A stretch of 64,000 bases of DNA from JANPCX01 sp046049865. Its GTDB lineage: Bacteria > Pseudomonadota > Gammaproteobacteria > Burkholderiales > Burkholderiaceae_C. Both the position numbers and the translations under genes were made by a program. The DNA lies in contig JBJOQO010000004.1 of the NCBI GenBank assembly GCA_046049865.1, positions 1 through 64,000 of the forward strand. Direction: 5' to 3'. Shown piece after piece: positions 42,168 to 50,223 of this stretch. Position 1 is the stretch's first letter. Every line of letters starts with the position of its first letter. The notes below the pieces were generated by a model. It made no database searches. It was not told the DNA's origin and was given only the letters and a program-made list of their open reading frames with translations.

Positions 42168-42893
42168 ATGCCCGACGACAGCCCCTCCATGTTCAAAAGC
42201 GAAGACGAATTGGCCAAGATGCCCGCTTCGCAGCGCATCCGCTATCGGCTGGTCAGCAGCGGCTGCCGGTACCACGCCAACGACAACATCGCTGCCCACA
42301 TTGAAGCGGGAGAGTTGGACGAATTGCGCGCCGAGGTCCAGGCCAAAATGCAAGAGGTACTCAATGCGCTGGTGATCGACACCACCAACGACCACAACAC
42401 CCAGGACACCGCCAAACGTGTGGCAAAAATGTTTGTCACCGAGGTGTTCCGTGGGCGTTATGTGCCCATTCCCGACGTCACCGAATTCCCCAATTTTTCG
42501 CGCTTGAACGAGCTGATGATCGTGGGCCCGATCACCGTGCGCAGTGCCTGCTCCCACCACCTGTGCCCCATCATGGGCCGGGTGTGGATCGGGCTCTTGC
42601 CCAACGAACATTCCAACTTGATCGGCCTGTCCAAGTACACCCGCATTTGTGATTGGGTGATGAGCCGCCCACAAATTCAGGAAGAAGCAGTGACGATGCT
42701 GGCGGACGAGTTGCAGCAGCGCGTTCGGCCCGACGGCCTGGCCATCGTCATGGAAGCTGATCACTTTTGCATGCACTGGCGCGGCGTGAAAGATTCTGAA
42801 ACCCAAATGACCAACAGCGTGATGCGAGGCGCGTTTTTGAAAGACGCCAACTTGCGCCGCGAGTTTTTATCCCTGCTCAGCAAAAAAACTTGA
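42168..42893 (+). CDS. folE: GTP cyclohydrolase I FolE
   Basis: 241 aa from ATG 42168 (MPDDSPSMFKSEDELAKMPA); a GTG 17 codons earlier is possible. Converts GTP to dihydroneopterin triphosphate, the start of folate and also of the queuosine precursor used by QueD. Zinc-site Cys/His appear in RSACSHHLCPIMGRVWIG and HFCMHWRGV; the HNTQDTAKRVAKMFV helix and IGLSKYTRICDWVMSRPQIQ are family segments. The VxxGRYVPIPDV... region differs from E. coli FolE, so this is a divergent subtype. It is divergent from rsmB. Confidence 0.9.
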   Translation: MPDDSPSMFKSEDELAKMPASQRIRYRLVSSGCRYHANDNIAAHIEAGELDELRAEVQAKMQEVLNALVIDTTNDHNTQDTAKRVAKMFVTEVFRGRYVPIPDVTEFPNFSRLNELMIVGPITVRSACSHHLCPIMGRVWIGLLPNEHSNLIGLSKYTRICDWVMSRPQIQEEAVTMLADELQQRVRPDGLAIVMEADHFCMHWRGVKDSETQMTNSVMRGAFLKDANLRREFLSLLSKKT

Positions 42894-42905
42894 TAGGAAC
42901 TGACC

Positions 42906-43331
42906 ATGCTTGTTCGTTTGCTCTACGCCAGTCGCGCCTGTGACACCATGACAGCCGCCGCATTGGCTGCGATCATGACGCAGTCCAAAACCAACAATAC
43001 CAAGTCGGGGGTCACCGGGGTATTGTGTTTGTCAGAAGGTATTTTTCTGCAGGTGCTCGAAGGTGGACGTAATGCGGTCAGCGCGCTTTACAACCGCATC
43101 GCCGCAGACGCTCGCCACCGCGATGTGGTGCTGCTCAGCTACCAAGAAATCAACGAGCGCTGTTTTGCCGGTTGGTCCATGGGTGAAGTCAACCTGGCAC
43201 GTTTGAACCCCGCCTTGTTGCTGAAGTACTCCGAGACCGCCACGCTGGACCCCTATGCGGTGTCGGGTGCGGTGTCGATGGCGCTGTTTGAAGAGTTGGT
43301 GGCGACGGCGGCGGTGATGGGGAAGGGGTAA
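42906..43331 (+). CDS. stand-alone BLUF blue-light photoreceptor
   Basis: 141 aa, essentially only a BLUF domain, which binds FAD and senses blue light. Key residues: Tyr7 in LVRLLYASRA, the Asn in SKTNNTKSGVTGVLC, Gln in GIFLQVLEGGRNAVSALY, and the conserved AGWSMGEV with Trp/Met. RHRDVVLLSYQEINERCFAG completes the fold. No effector domain is attached, so it must act through a partner, as short BLUF proteins do. Good Shine-Dalgarno (AGGAA) before the ATG, 12 bases after folE. Confidence 0.93.
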   Translation: MLVRLLYASRACDTMTAAALAAIMTQSKTNNTKSGVTGVLCLSEGIFLQVLEGGRNAVSALYNRIAADARHRDVVLLSYQEINERCFAGWSMGEVNLARLNPALLLKYSETATLDPYAVSGAVSMALFEELVATAAVMGKG

Positions 43332-43449
43332 CGGGGCTGAAGGTGGACGATCTGAGATCCTAGAAGTTCAACCACTTGGCTTGTGCCCCAAACGCTGATG
43401 GTCGCACGCAACTTGCCTTGCGCAACGCAAATGCAATACACTGAAGTCC

Positions 43450-43722
43450 ATGAAGACAGCCGTCATTCCCCAGGTGCGTGTTGAGCCAGAACTGCGCACC
43501 GAACTCGAAGGCGTTCTGCACCAGGGAGAGACCATCTCCGAGTTCGTAGAAGCCTCGGTTCGCAGCGCCGTGGAATTCCGCCGAGTGCAAACGCGCTTTC
43601 ACGAGCGCGGCCAGGTGGCCTGGGAAAACTTCCAACAAAGCGGTGCGGCCATTCCAGCCGAGGCTGTGTTGCTCAAGTTGCAGACCAAGCTGGACGCCAA
43701 ACGCAAAAAACTCGGCGGATGA
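43450..43722 (+). CDS. antitoxin, ribbon-helix-helix type (YlcI/ParD-like)
   Basis: 90 aa. N-terminal strand and helices (VIPQVRVEPELRTELEGVLH, GETISEFVEASVRSAVEF) fit a ribbon-helix-helix antitoxin of the YlcI/YnfO group; the C-terminal part (EAVLLKLQTKLDAKRKKLGG) would wrap the toxin. The stop overlaps the toxin start by 4 bases (ATGA), the standard coupled arrangement. The upstream 117 bases hold no gene and probably the autoregulated promoter. Confidence 0.88.
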   Translation: MKTAVIPQVRVEPELRTELEGVLHQGETISEFVEASVRSAVEFRRVQTRFHERGQVAWENFQQSGAAIPAEAVLLKLQTKLDAKRKKLGG

Positions 43723-44033
43723 ACTTCGAGGTTCTTTTCAGCCCCGAAGCGGACGACGACTGGGCACGCTTGTTCGACTTCTTGCTGGACCGCGCCGAAA
43801 CACTTGAAGACCTCGAATTGGCCGACAAGGCGATCCAGGCCATTCGTTCGGCGTTGACAAACCAACTGGCAGCAAGCCCCTACAGCTTTCGCAAAACGAG
43901 CCAACGCTCAACACGGCGCGAACTCATCATTCCGTTTGGAGCCACCGGTTATGTGGCGCTGTACGAAATAGCCAGTCCATCGACCGTGGTGGTACTGGCT
44001 GTGAGGCATCAACGCGAAGAGGACTATCACTGA
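43719..44033 (+). CDS. RelE/ParE-superfamily toxin
   Basis: 104 aa. RelE/ParE fold: FEVLFSPEADDDWARLFDFL at the N-terminus (strand then helices with the Asp/Trp pattern), a middle helix (LADKAIQAIRSALTNQ), and the C-terminal sheet with RRELIIPFGATGYVALYEIA and VVVLAVRHQREEDY, where the basic RHQREEDY end is typical. The type (mRNA interferase or gyrase poison) cannot be told from sequence. Co-translated with the antitoxin upstream. Confidence 0.9.
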   Translation: MNFEVLFSPEADDDWARLFDFLLDRAETLEDLELADKAIQAIRSALTNQLAASPYSFRKTSQRSTRRELIIPFGATGYVALYEIASPSTVVVLAVRHQREEDYH

Positions 44034-44062
44034 GCCTCAAACCAGATCTTCCCAAACCTGCC

Positions 44063-44728
44063 TCAACCCCCCACCTTGTCACCCCATAAAACCTTCAACC
44101 GCGCATCTCGCCCGCAACTGGCGCGGTAGTAGTTGTAGCGCACCGGGTTTTTCTTGTAGTAGTCCTGGTGGTAGCCCTCGGCGGGGTAGAAGGTGGTGGC
44201 TTTGACGATCTCGGTGACGATGGGATCTTTGAAGGGTTTGGTCTTTTCCAGCGCTGCGCGTGAGGCTTGCGCCACTTTGAGTTGTTCGTCGTCCACCGCA
44301 AAAATGACGGTGCGGTAGGGCGAACCGACGTCGCAAAACTGGCGGTCTTTCACCGTGGGGTCGATGGTGCGCCAATAACGCTCCACCAAAGCTGAGTAAC
44401 TGACTTTGCGTGGATCAAACACGATTTCAACCGCTTCGGCGTGGCCGGTGTTTTTGGACGAGATCTGCTCATAGGTTGGGTTGACTGTGCTGCCGCCGAT
44501 GTAACCCGAGGTGGTGGAGAGTACGCCATCGACTTTGTCGAAATCGGACTCGACGCACCAAAAGCAGCCGCCAGCAAAAATGGCCTTGGCGGTGTTGGTG
44601 GCAGCAGGTGTTGTTGCGGTGGGCGCGGCTTGCGCATGGGCCGCGGGCAACCAGCCACTCAGCAGTGCGGCAGTGCCCAAGGCGGCCCAATGGGCGAAGA
44701 CGCGTCGTTGCAAAGAGATGTTTTTCAT
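44063..44728 (-). CDS. msrA: periplasmic peptide methionine sulfoxide reductase MsrA
   Basis: 221 aa, longer than cytosolic MsrA because of a signal peptide (AHWAALGTAALLSGWLPAAH, cleavage after AHA). Reduces Met-S-sulfoxide. Catalytic motif AIFAGGCFWCVESDFDKVDG with the GCFWC Cys; GYIGGSTVNPTYEQISSKNT, GHAEAVEIVFDP and AEGYHQDYYKKNP are all conserved. Its ATG overlaps the msrB stop by 4 bases, so both reductases are made together and exported to repair periplasmic proteins. Confidence 0.95.
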   Translation of the reverse strand: MKNISLQRRVFAHWAALGTAALLSGWLPAAHAQAAPTATTPAATNTAKAIFAGGCFWCVESDFDKVDGVLSTTSGYIGGSTVNPTYEQISSKNTGHAEAVEIVFDPRKVSYSALVERYWRTIDPTVKDRQFCDVGSPYRTVIFAVDDEQLKVAQASRAALEKTKPFKDPIVTEIVKATTFYPAEGYHQDYYKKNPVRYNYYRASCGRDARLKVLWGDKVGG

Positions 44729-45231
44729 GTGGAAGCCTCCGGCACAAATTCAAGTGCCACACCGTTGTTGCAATAACGTTTGCCCGTCGGCGCAGGCCCA
44801 TCGTTGAAAACATGGCCGTGGTGACCACCGCATCGGATGCAGTGGTATTCGGTGCGCGGGTAAACCATTTTGAAGTCGGTGTTGGTACCGAACACGCCGG
44901 GCAGGGTCGAATGGAAACTCGGCCAGCCGGTGCCGCTGTCGTACTTCATCGCTGAGGTGAATAGGGGCAACTGGCAACCGGCGCAGCGGTAAATGCCTTT
45001 GCGTTTCTCCTGGTTCAAGGGGCTGGTGTGGGCGCGTTCTGTGCCTTCTTGGCGCAGCACCTGGTACTGCGCGGCAGTCAGGCGCTGCTTCCACTGGGCG
45101 TCGGTGAGTTTCAAAGGCTCTATGGTGGGCGAGGCTGCGGTCGCGCTTGCAGCTGTTGTGGGCGAGGCCATGGAGCTGGCGGGCAGCCAACCCAGCGTGG
45201 ACAACAGGGCAAGCAGGTTACGGCGGGTCAT
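44725..45231 (-). CDS. msrB: periplasmic peptide methionine sulfoxide reductase MsrB
   Basis: 168 aa. Reduces Met-R-sulfoxide. An N-terminal twin-arginine-like signal (MTRRNLLALLSTLGWLPAS) precedes the domain. Zinc cysteines are in YRCAGCQLPLF and CIRCGGHHGHVF; the catalytic Cys is in GKRYCNNGVALEFVP (usual RYCINSA). Also KYDSGTGWPSFHS and DFKMVYPRTEYHC. Operon with msrA. The Tat-type export suggests folding, and zinc loading, before transport. Confidence 0.94.
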   Translation of the reverse strand: MTRRNLLALLSTLGWLPASSMASPTTAASATAASPTIEPLKLTDAQWKQRLTAAQYQVLRQEGTERAHTSPLNQEKRKGIYRCAGCQLPLFTSAMKYDSGTGWPSFHSTLPGVFGTNTDFKMVYPRTEYHCIRCGGHHGHVFNDGPAPTGKRYCNNGVALEFVPEAST

Positions 45232-45350
45232 GAAAAGCTCCTAAAAGCACGGGATTGGCTTATAGGTCGCACTGGCCCGACAAATCTTTCATGCGTTCTT
45301 GCAAGTCGAACCGTGCAACAACGCACAAAAGACCGTCTGCGCCAGCGCCA

Positions 45351-46625
45351 TCAAGCCAAGCTGTCCGCCCAAATCGTTCGCGCCCAGTTCCAAGCGTAGA
45401 CGGCCTCCAGGGTATTGGGGGCGGCGGAAACACCGCCCGAGCCCGCCACGGTCTTGAAGGTTTTTTCCGCCGCCACATACTCATGCACGCTGGCCACGTG
45501 GATGACGTTGGCCGCATCCACAAAGCTGTAGCAGGTGTTGGTGAGCAGGGGCGCGGGGTTCACCTCCCAGCCGCTCAATTCCGCCACGATGGCCGCCGCC
45601 GCGACCTTGGCATGGGCGTTGGCCATGTGGCCGCTCTTGGGCATCAGCGGCGCAGTTTGAATGGCGTCGCCCAGCACATGCACGTCTTTGGCGGCGGTGC
45701 TTTCAAAGTTCAGGTAGTTCACACCCACCCAGCGCGCGTTGGAATTGGCCAAACCCATTTGCACCGCCAAGCTGCCGGCGCGCTGTGCGGGCAGCACGTT
45801 GAGCACATCGGCTTTGACGTCGTCTTGCACCTCGAACTTCACCGTGTTGGTTTTGCCATCCACGGCTGTGGCCTTGTGCTGGGGCCGGTACTCCACCATG
45901 CCCGCGTACTGCTCGGCCCACACCTTTTTGAAGAGGCCAGGTTTGGAGGTCACGTCGGCGTTGGCATCCAGGATCAACACCTTGGACTTGGGCTTGGCCA
46001 CTTTGAAATAACTCGCCACCTGGCAAGCGCGTTCATAGGGCCCGGGTGGGCAGCGGTAAGGGGCTTCAGGAATGGTGAGGGCATAGACGCCACCATCGGG
46101 CATGGCCTCCAACTGGCGGCGCAGGGCCACGGTCTCTGCGCCCGCTTTCCAGGCCTGCAAAATTTTCCCGTCGCTGTGGGCCTGCTTCAAACCCGCCACG
46201 CTGTCCCACATCAAATCAATGCCGGGAGAGAGCACGAGTTTGTCGTAAGCAATGGTAGGGCCGGATGCGAGCACGGCCACTTTTTTGGCAGTGTCCACGC
46301 TGACGACAAAGTCTTTCACCACCCGAATGCCGTGGGCTTTGGTGAGGTCGCTATAGGAGCGGGTCACGTCCTCCAAGGTTTTGCTGCCGCCCAGCACCAA
46401 GTTGCTGATGGGGCAGGATACAAAACTCGCATTGGGCTCCACCAGCACCACGTCAATTTTGGAGTCTGACAGCAGGCGGATGTACTTGGCCGCCGTGGCC
46501 CCACCGTAACCCCCCCCAACCACCAAGACGCGGGCTTTGGAGGGAAGGGATGACGTGGAAGCGCAGGCACCCAAACCCAACAAACTGATGGCACTGGCTG
46601 ACTGCAGGAATGATCGTCTTTGCAT
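45351..46625 (-). CDS. fccB: flavocytochrome c sulfide dehydrogenase, FAD subunit FccB
   Basis: 424 aa from ATG 46625 (MQRRSFLQSASAISLLGLGA), with a Tat-type signal (RRSFLQ) and a Cys that could be lipidated. FAD site RVLVVGGGYGGATAAKYIRL. The three FccB cysteines are present: SCPISNLVLGG (covalent FAD), YRCPPGPYERACQ and NTCYSFVDA (redox pair), plus DVLNVLPAQRAG and HVLGDAIQTAPLMPKSGHMA. It oxidises sulfide in the periplasm and passes electrons to the cytochrome subunit encoded 10 bases upstream. Overall residue order matches Allochromatium FccB closely. Confidence 0.93.
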   Translation of the reverse strand: MQRRSFLQSASAISLLGLGACASTSSLPSKARVLVVGGGYGGATAAKYIRLLSDSKIDVVLVEPNASFVSCPISNLVLGGSKTLEDVTRSYSDLTKAHGIRVVKDFVVSVDTAKKVAVLASGPTIAYDKLVLSPGIDLMWDSVAGLKQAHSDGKILQAWKAGAETVALRRQLEAMPDGGVYALTIPEAPYRCPPGPYERACQVASYFKVAKPKSKVLILDANADVTSKPGLFKKVWAEQYAGMVEYRPQHKATAVDGKTNTVKFEVQDDVKADVLNVLPAQRAGSLAVQMGLANSNARWVGVNYLNFESTAAKDVHVLGDAIQTAPLMPKSGHMANAHAKVAAAAIVAELSGWEVNPAPLLTNTCYSFVDAANVIHVASVHEYVAAEKTFKTVAGSGGVSAAPNTLEAVYAWNWARTIWADSLA

Positions 46626-46635
46626 GATGAATCCT

Positions 46636-46953
46636 TCAGCGCGGTTGTGCTGCAAAGTACACAGCGAGTTGTTCAATTTGAGCGTCGCTGTAGCCCTTGG
46701 CCAGCTGGTGCATGACGGTGGCAGGACGGCTGCCGTTTTTGAAAGCTTTCATTTGTTCAACCATGTAAGCCGCAGGCAAGCCTGCCAGGCCGGGCACGGC
46801 AGCGCCTTCGATCGCACGTCCAGCAGTACCGTGGCAGGCAGCGCAGGTGGCAGCCAGGGCTTTGATGCGCAAAATGTTGGCGTCTTGAGCCCAAACAGGC
46901 GTTGAGGAAAACGCGGTGGCGATCAAGCCAGCGAACAAAAATCGGTGGGGCAT
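46636..46953 (-). CDS. cytochrome c, probable FccA subunit
   Basis: 105 aa from ATG 46953 (MPHRFLFAGLIATAFSSTPV). Signal peptide cleaved after VWA; one heme site CAACH (residues about 36-40), then GLAGLPAAYMVEQMKAFKNG and the axial Met in the RPATVMHQLAKGYSDAQIEQ segment. A single-heme FccA, as in the small FCSD cytochromes, rather than the diheme form. It precedes the FAD subunit by 10 bases on the minus strand, so the two form an operon and complex. Confidence 0.92.
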   Translation of the reverse strand: MPHRFLFAGLIATAFSSTPVWAQDANILRIKALAATCAACHGTAGRAIEGAAVPGLAGLPAAYMVEQMKAFKNGSRPATVMHQLAKGYSDAQIEQLAVYFAAQPR

Positions 46954-47066
46954 GGCATCTCCATGGGAGGGGGTCAATGTTCAGGCGCGCACAGTGGCGG
47001 CCCCGCAATGTAGCCGCTGACTGCGTTGACGCAAAGCCGGATTTTCCATTTGCTTATGCGCCAGCG

Positions 47067-47648
47067 TCACAACACGCCGGCGGATCGAAAACGAAACAAT
47101 CCAGCGAGGATCCAAGTCGGAAATTGCTCAATGGCGTCGTTGTAGTCTTGCACCGCATCATTGAACTGTTGGCGCGCCAGGGTCAGCAATCCGCCTGCGG
47201 TGGTCAACTCCTCCTGCAGCACCGGCATGGCCAATCCACCATCGGCGTTCGCACCCAAGGCGGTGGCGGTGGGCAAAATTCGGTCCACTTGGGCGGGCAT
47301 ATCGGCCACTGCCCGGCTGCGTGCAGCGGCCAAACCATCCTCGGCAATACGCAAGGCAGCCACGCGGCGGGCGGCGCTCGGGCGAAGCCGCACTTGATCG
47401 GCAGCAGCTTGCAATTGGTTGCAGCAGCCACGCAGTGTCTCCAGGGTTTTGGGGTCGTGCTCCAGCCAGGGCTCCATCGCCTGCGCCCAACGCAATAACA
47501 GGTCATGGCGGCGCTGTAGCTGCTCATAGACCACGACAAAACGCTGGTTGATGTTGCTGCGCAAACGCACCAAACGGTTGTACGCCCCGAGGCTCCAGAA
47601 CACCAAGGTGGCGGCAATCCACAGCGAAATGACTTGGGTGGTGGTCAT
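47067..47648 (-). CDS. LemA-family protein
   Basis: 193 aa. N-terminal membrane helix (VISLWIAATLVFWSLGAYNR) followed by the LemA helical domain (RLVRLRSNINQRFVVVYEQL, QRRHDLLLRWAQAMEPWLEH, LARQQFNDAVQDYNDAIEQF PTWILAGLF). LemA proteins are inner-membrane proteins of unclear role with a long cytoplasmic or periplasmic helical bundle. Starts 17 bases after proA stops, so probably transcribed with it, though a functional link is not evident. Confidence 0.85.
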   Translation of the reverse strand: MTTTQVISLWIAATLVFWSLGAYNRLVRLRSNINQRFVVVYEQLQRRHDLLLRWAQAMEPWLEHDPKTLETLRGCCNQLQAAADQVRLRPSAARRVAALRIAEDGLAAARSRAVADMPAQVDRILPTATALGANADGGLAMPVLQEELTTAGGLLTLARQQFNDAVQDYNDAIEQFPTWILAGLFRFRSAGVL

Positions 47649-47665
47649 GGCTGCACCAGCTCGAT

Positions 47666-48946
47666 TCAGCCCCGCACCTCACCCTGCCCCAGCACCACCC
47701 ACTTCATCGAGGTGAGCCCCTCCAGCCCCACCGGGCCGCGGGCGTGGAATTTGTCGGTGCTGATGCCGATTTCGGCACCGAGTCCGTATTCAAAACCATC
47801 GGCAAAACGTGTGCTGGCATTGACCATCACGCTGGCGGAATCCACCTCGCGCAGGAAACGCATGGCGCTCGGGTGGTGTTCGGTCAGGATGGCGTCGGTG
47901 TGGTGCGAGCTGTACTGGTTGATGTGGGCAATGGCCTCGTCCAAGTGTTGCACCACCTTGATGCTGATGATGGGTGCGAGGTACTCCTCAGACCAATCTT
48001 GTTCGGTGGCATCCACCAGCTTGGCGCCGGGCACCGCTTGGAGCCAGTTTTTTGATGCCGCATCCACCCGCATTTCCACGCCCTTGGCGGCAAACACCGC
48101 GCCGATCTCCGGCAGAAAACGCGGGGCAACGGCCGCGTGCACCAACAACGATTCAGCCGCATTGCAGGGGCTGTACTTTTGCGTTTTGGCGTTGTCGGTG
48201 ACCTTGAGCGCCAAGGCCAAATCCACTTGGGCATCCACATACACATGGCAGTTGCCGTCCAGGTGTTTGATCACCGGCACCTTGGCCTCGGCACTGATGC
48301 GCTCTATCAACCCCTTGCCGCCACGCGGAATGATCACGTCCACCGCCTCAGGCGAGGCAATCAAATGGCCCACCGCGGCGCGGTCTGTGGTTTGCACCAA
48401 CTGAACGGCGTCGGCCGGCAGACCGGCTTCCACCAAAGCCGCCTGCACCAAACGCCACAGCGCCAGATTGGAGTGAATGGCCTCCGAGCCGCCACGCAAG
48501 ATGCAGGCGTTGCCACTTTTGATGGCCAACGATGCGGCCTCGATCGTCACATTGGGACGGCTCTCGTAAATCATGCCAAAGACACCGATGGGCACCCGCA
48601 TATGGCCCACGCTGATGCCGCTGGGGCGGCGGCGCAAATTCGTGATCTCGCCGATGGGGTCAGGCATGGCGGCAATTTGTTCGCAGCCTTCTGCGACGGT
48701 GGCGATGACTTTGTCGGTGAGTCGCAGCCTGTCCACCATGGGCGCAGCCAAACCCGCCGTTTGGGCCGCTTCAATGTCTTGCGCATTGGCGGCTTGCAAA
48801 GCAACGGTCGGTTCACGCAACAAGCGGGCCAAGGCCAGCAGGGCTTGGTTCTTGGAGGCGGTAGACGCGGCCGCCATTTGGCGGCTGGCGATGCGGGCGG
48901 CACGGCCCATCTGGGCCACGGTTTCTTGCAGTTCGATTGAGCTCAT
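47666..48946 (-). CDS. proA: glutamate-5-semialdehyde dehydrogenase ProA
   Basis: 426 aa from ATG 48946 (MSSIELQETVAQMGRAARIA); a TTG two codons upstream is less likely. Second step of proline synthesis: NADPH reduction of glutamyl-5-phosphate. Motifs: VPIGVFGMIYESRPNVTIEA, LRGGSEAIHSN, VDVIIPRGGKGLIERIS, HLDGNCHVYVD, the catalytic Cys in CNAAESLLVH, and ASTRFADGFEYGLGAEIGIS near the end. Standalone, with proB elsewhere. Divergent from the RsbQ-like gene across about 190 bases. Confidence 0.97.
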   Translation of the reverse strand: MSSIELQETVAQMGRAARIASRQMAAASTASKNQALLALARLLREPTVALQAANAQDIEAAQTAGLAAPMVDRLRLTDKVIATVAEGCEQIAAMPDPIGEITNLRRRPSGISVGHMRVPIGVFGMIYESRPNVTIEAASLAIKSGNACILRGGSEAIHSNLALWRLVQAALVEAGLPADAVQLVQTTDRAAVGHLIASPEAVDVIIPRGGKGLIERISAEAKVPVIKHLDGNCHVYVDAQVDLALALKVTDNAKTQKYSPCNAAESLLVHAAVAPRFLPEIGAVFAAKGVEMRVDAASKNWLQAVPGAKLVDATEQDWSEEYLAPIISIKVVQHLDEAIAHINQYSSHHTDAILTEHHPSAMRFLREVDSASVMVNASTRFADGFEYGLGAEIGISTDKFHARGPVGLEGLTSMKWVVLGQGEVRG

Positions 48947-49135
48947 TCCCAAATTGTCCCAGAGTGTGCCGCTGGGCAGCAGAAAGACACCGCACGCCCA
49001 CAGTCAAAAGCTAAAAATGTCTCGCAGAACGACATCAACTTTTTTATCCAGAGGCATACGCCAAAGGGTATATTTCCCCCTCTTCCCCAAGCCATGTGGG
49101 GTTTTATTTCCCGAATTTCACTTGGGGTGGCCACG

Positions 49136-49957
49136 ATGACCACGTTGCGCGAAACGATTTGTCGTCGTCACCACATCACGGAACTCGGAAGTGGGCCCCG
49201 CACCCTGATGTTTGCGCATGGTTTTGGCTGCGACCAGACCATGTGGCGCGACGTAGTACCCGCCTACCAAGATCGTTTCAGGGTGGTGCTGTTTGATTTC
49301 ATCGGCTCAGGCCACTCGGACGCCAGCGCTTACGACCCCCAGCGTTACGCCACACTCAGTGGCTACGCGCAGGACGTTTTGGACATTTGCGAAGCGCTGG
49401 ACTTAAACCAAACCGTGTTCGTGGGCCACTCGGCCAGCGCCATGGTCGGGGCTTTGGCCAGCGTGTCGCAACCCGAGCGCTTCGCGCATCTGGTGATGGT
49501 GGCGCCCTCGCCGCGCTATATCAACGATCCGCCAGACTACGTGGGCGGCTTCAACCGCGCCGACATTGAAGGCATGCTCGACATGATGGAGCACAACTTC
49601 GTGGGCTGGGCCGATGCCATGGCCCCCGTCATCATGAAGAACAACGACAGGCCGCAACTGAAACAAACCCTGGGCGCGAGCTTTTGCGCCATGGACCCCG
49701 CTATTGCGCTGCGCTGGGCCCGTGCCATTTTCTTGGCGGACAACCGCGCCGATTTGCCACAGGTCACCACGCCGAGTTTGATCGTGCAATGCACTGACGA
49801 CGCCATCGCGCCCTTGGCAGTGGGTGAATACATGCACGCCCACCTGCCTCGAAGTGAGTTGAAGGTGATGAAAGCCACCGGGCATTGCCCCCACATGAGC
49901 GAGCCCGAGGAGTTCATCGGTGTGCTCGATCAATACCTGGCCGACCACCTGCGTTGA
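49136..49957 (+). CDS. RsbQ-type alpha/beta hydrolase
   Basis: 273 aa from ATG 49136 (MTTLRETICRRHHITELGSG), which aligns with the start of Bacillus RsbQ; the longer frame from 49094 is less likely. Near full-length similarity to RsbQ by recall: LMFAHGFGCDQTMWRDVVPA, VVLFDFIGSGHSDASAYDPQ, RYATLSGYAQDVLDICEALD, and the catalytic triad Ser99 (VGHSASA), Asp222 (CTDDAIA) and His250 (GHCPHMS). RsbQ hydrolyses an unidentified small molecule and is required by the PAS-phosphatase RsbP. Here the next gene starts inside its stop (TTGA) and encodes PAS-kinase domains, so it likely feeds a ligand to that PAS. Confidence 0.93.
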   Translation: MTTLRETICRRHHITELGSGPRTLMFAHGFGCDQTMWRDVVPAYQDRFRVVLFDFIGSGHSDASAYDPQRYATLSGYAQDVLDICEALDLNQTVFVGHSASAMVGALASVSQPERFAHLVMVAPSPRYINDPPDYVGGFNRADIEGMLDMMEHNFVGWADAMAPVIMKNNDRPQLKQTLGASFCAMDPAIALRWARAIFLADNRADLPQVTTPSLIVQCTDDAIAPLAVGEYMHAHLPRSELKVMKATGHCPHMSEPEEFIGVLDQYLADHLR

Positions 49958-50223
49958 AACCCGAAAACTCGTTCTTCCGCGCAGACCAGCTGCCCTGTGG
50001 TTTGCTGTGTTTTGACGACGACGGACGTCTGCTGGCGGCCAATCGAGAAATGCTTTGTTTGCTGGGACACCAGGCGGCGGCCACGGGTGACGAAACCAGC
50101 GCCGCAAGCGTATTGGGTCGCAGCCTGTCTGACCTCCTGACCCCGCGTCCCGAATTCTTTACCTCACAGGACTGGTTGCCACGTTGCAGCTCAGGGGCCG
50201 GGTGGCCGAATCCTATTTGGTGA
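49954..50223 (+). pseudogene. N-terminal PAS part of the RsbQ-linked kinase, cut off by a frameshift
   Basis: 89 codons from TTG 49954, which overlaps the RsbQ stop (TTGA). It reads an RsbP-like PAS domain (DQLPCGLLCFDDDGRLLAAN, then GRSLSDLLTPRPEFFTSQDW) and is expected to continue in the next frame at about 50180 (LQLRGRVAESYLVMRHRDGT). Between CCA-CG and TTGCAG one base seems missing relative to the expected Leu-Pro-Arg-Leu reading. In this frame the peptide drifts to RCSSGAGWPNPIW and stops. It is either a true frameshift mutation or a sequencing error; no slippery heptamer was seen. Confidence 0.75.
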
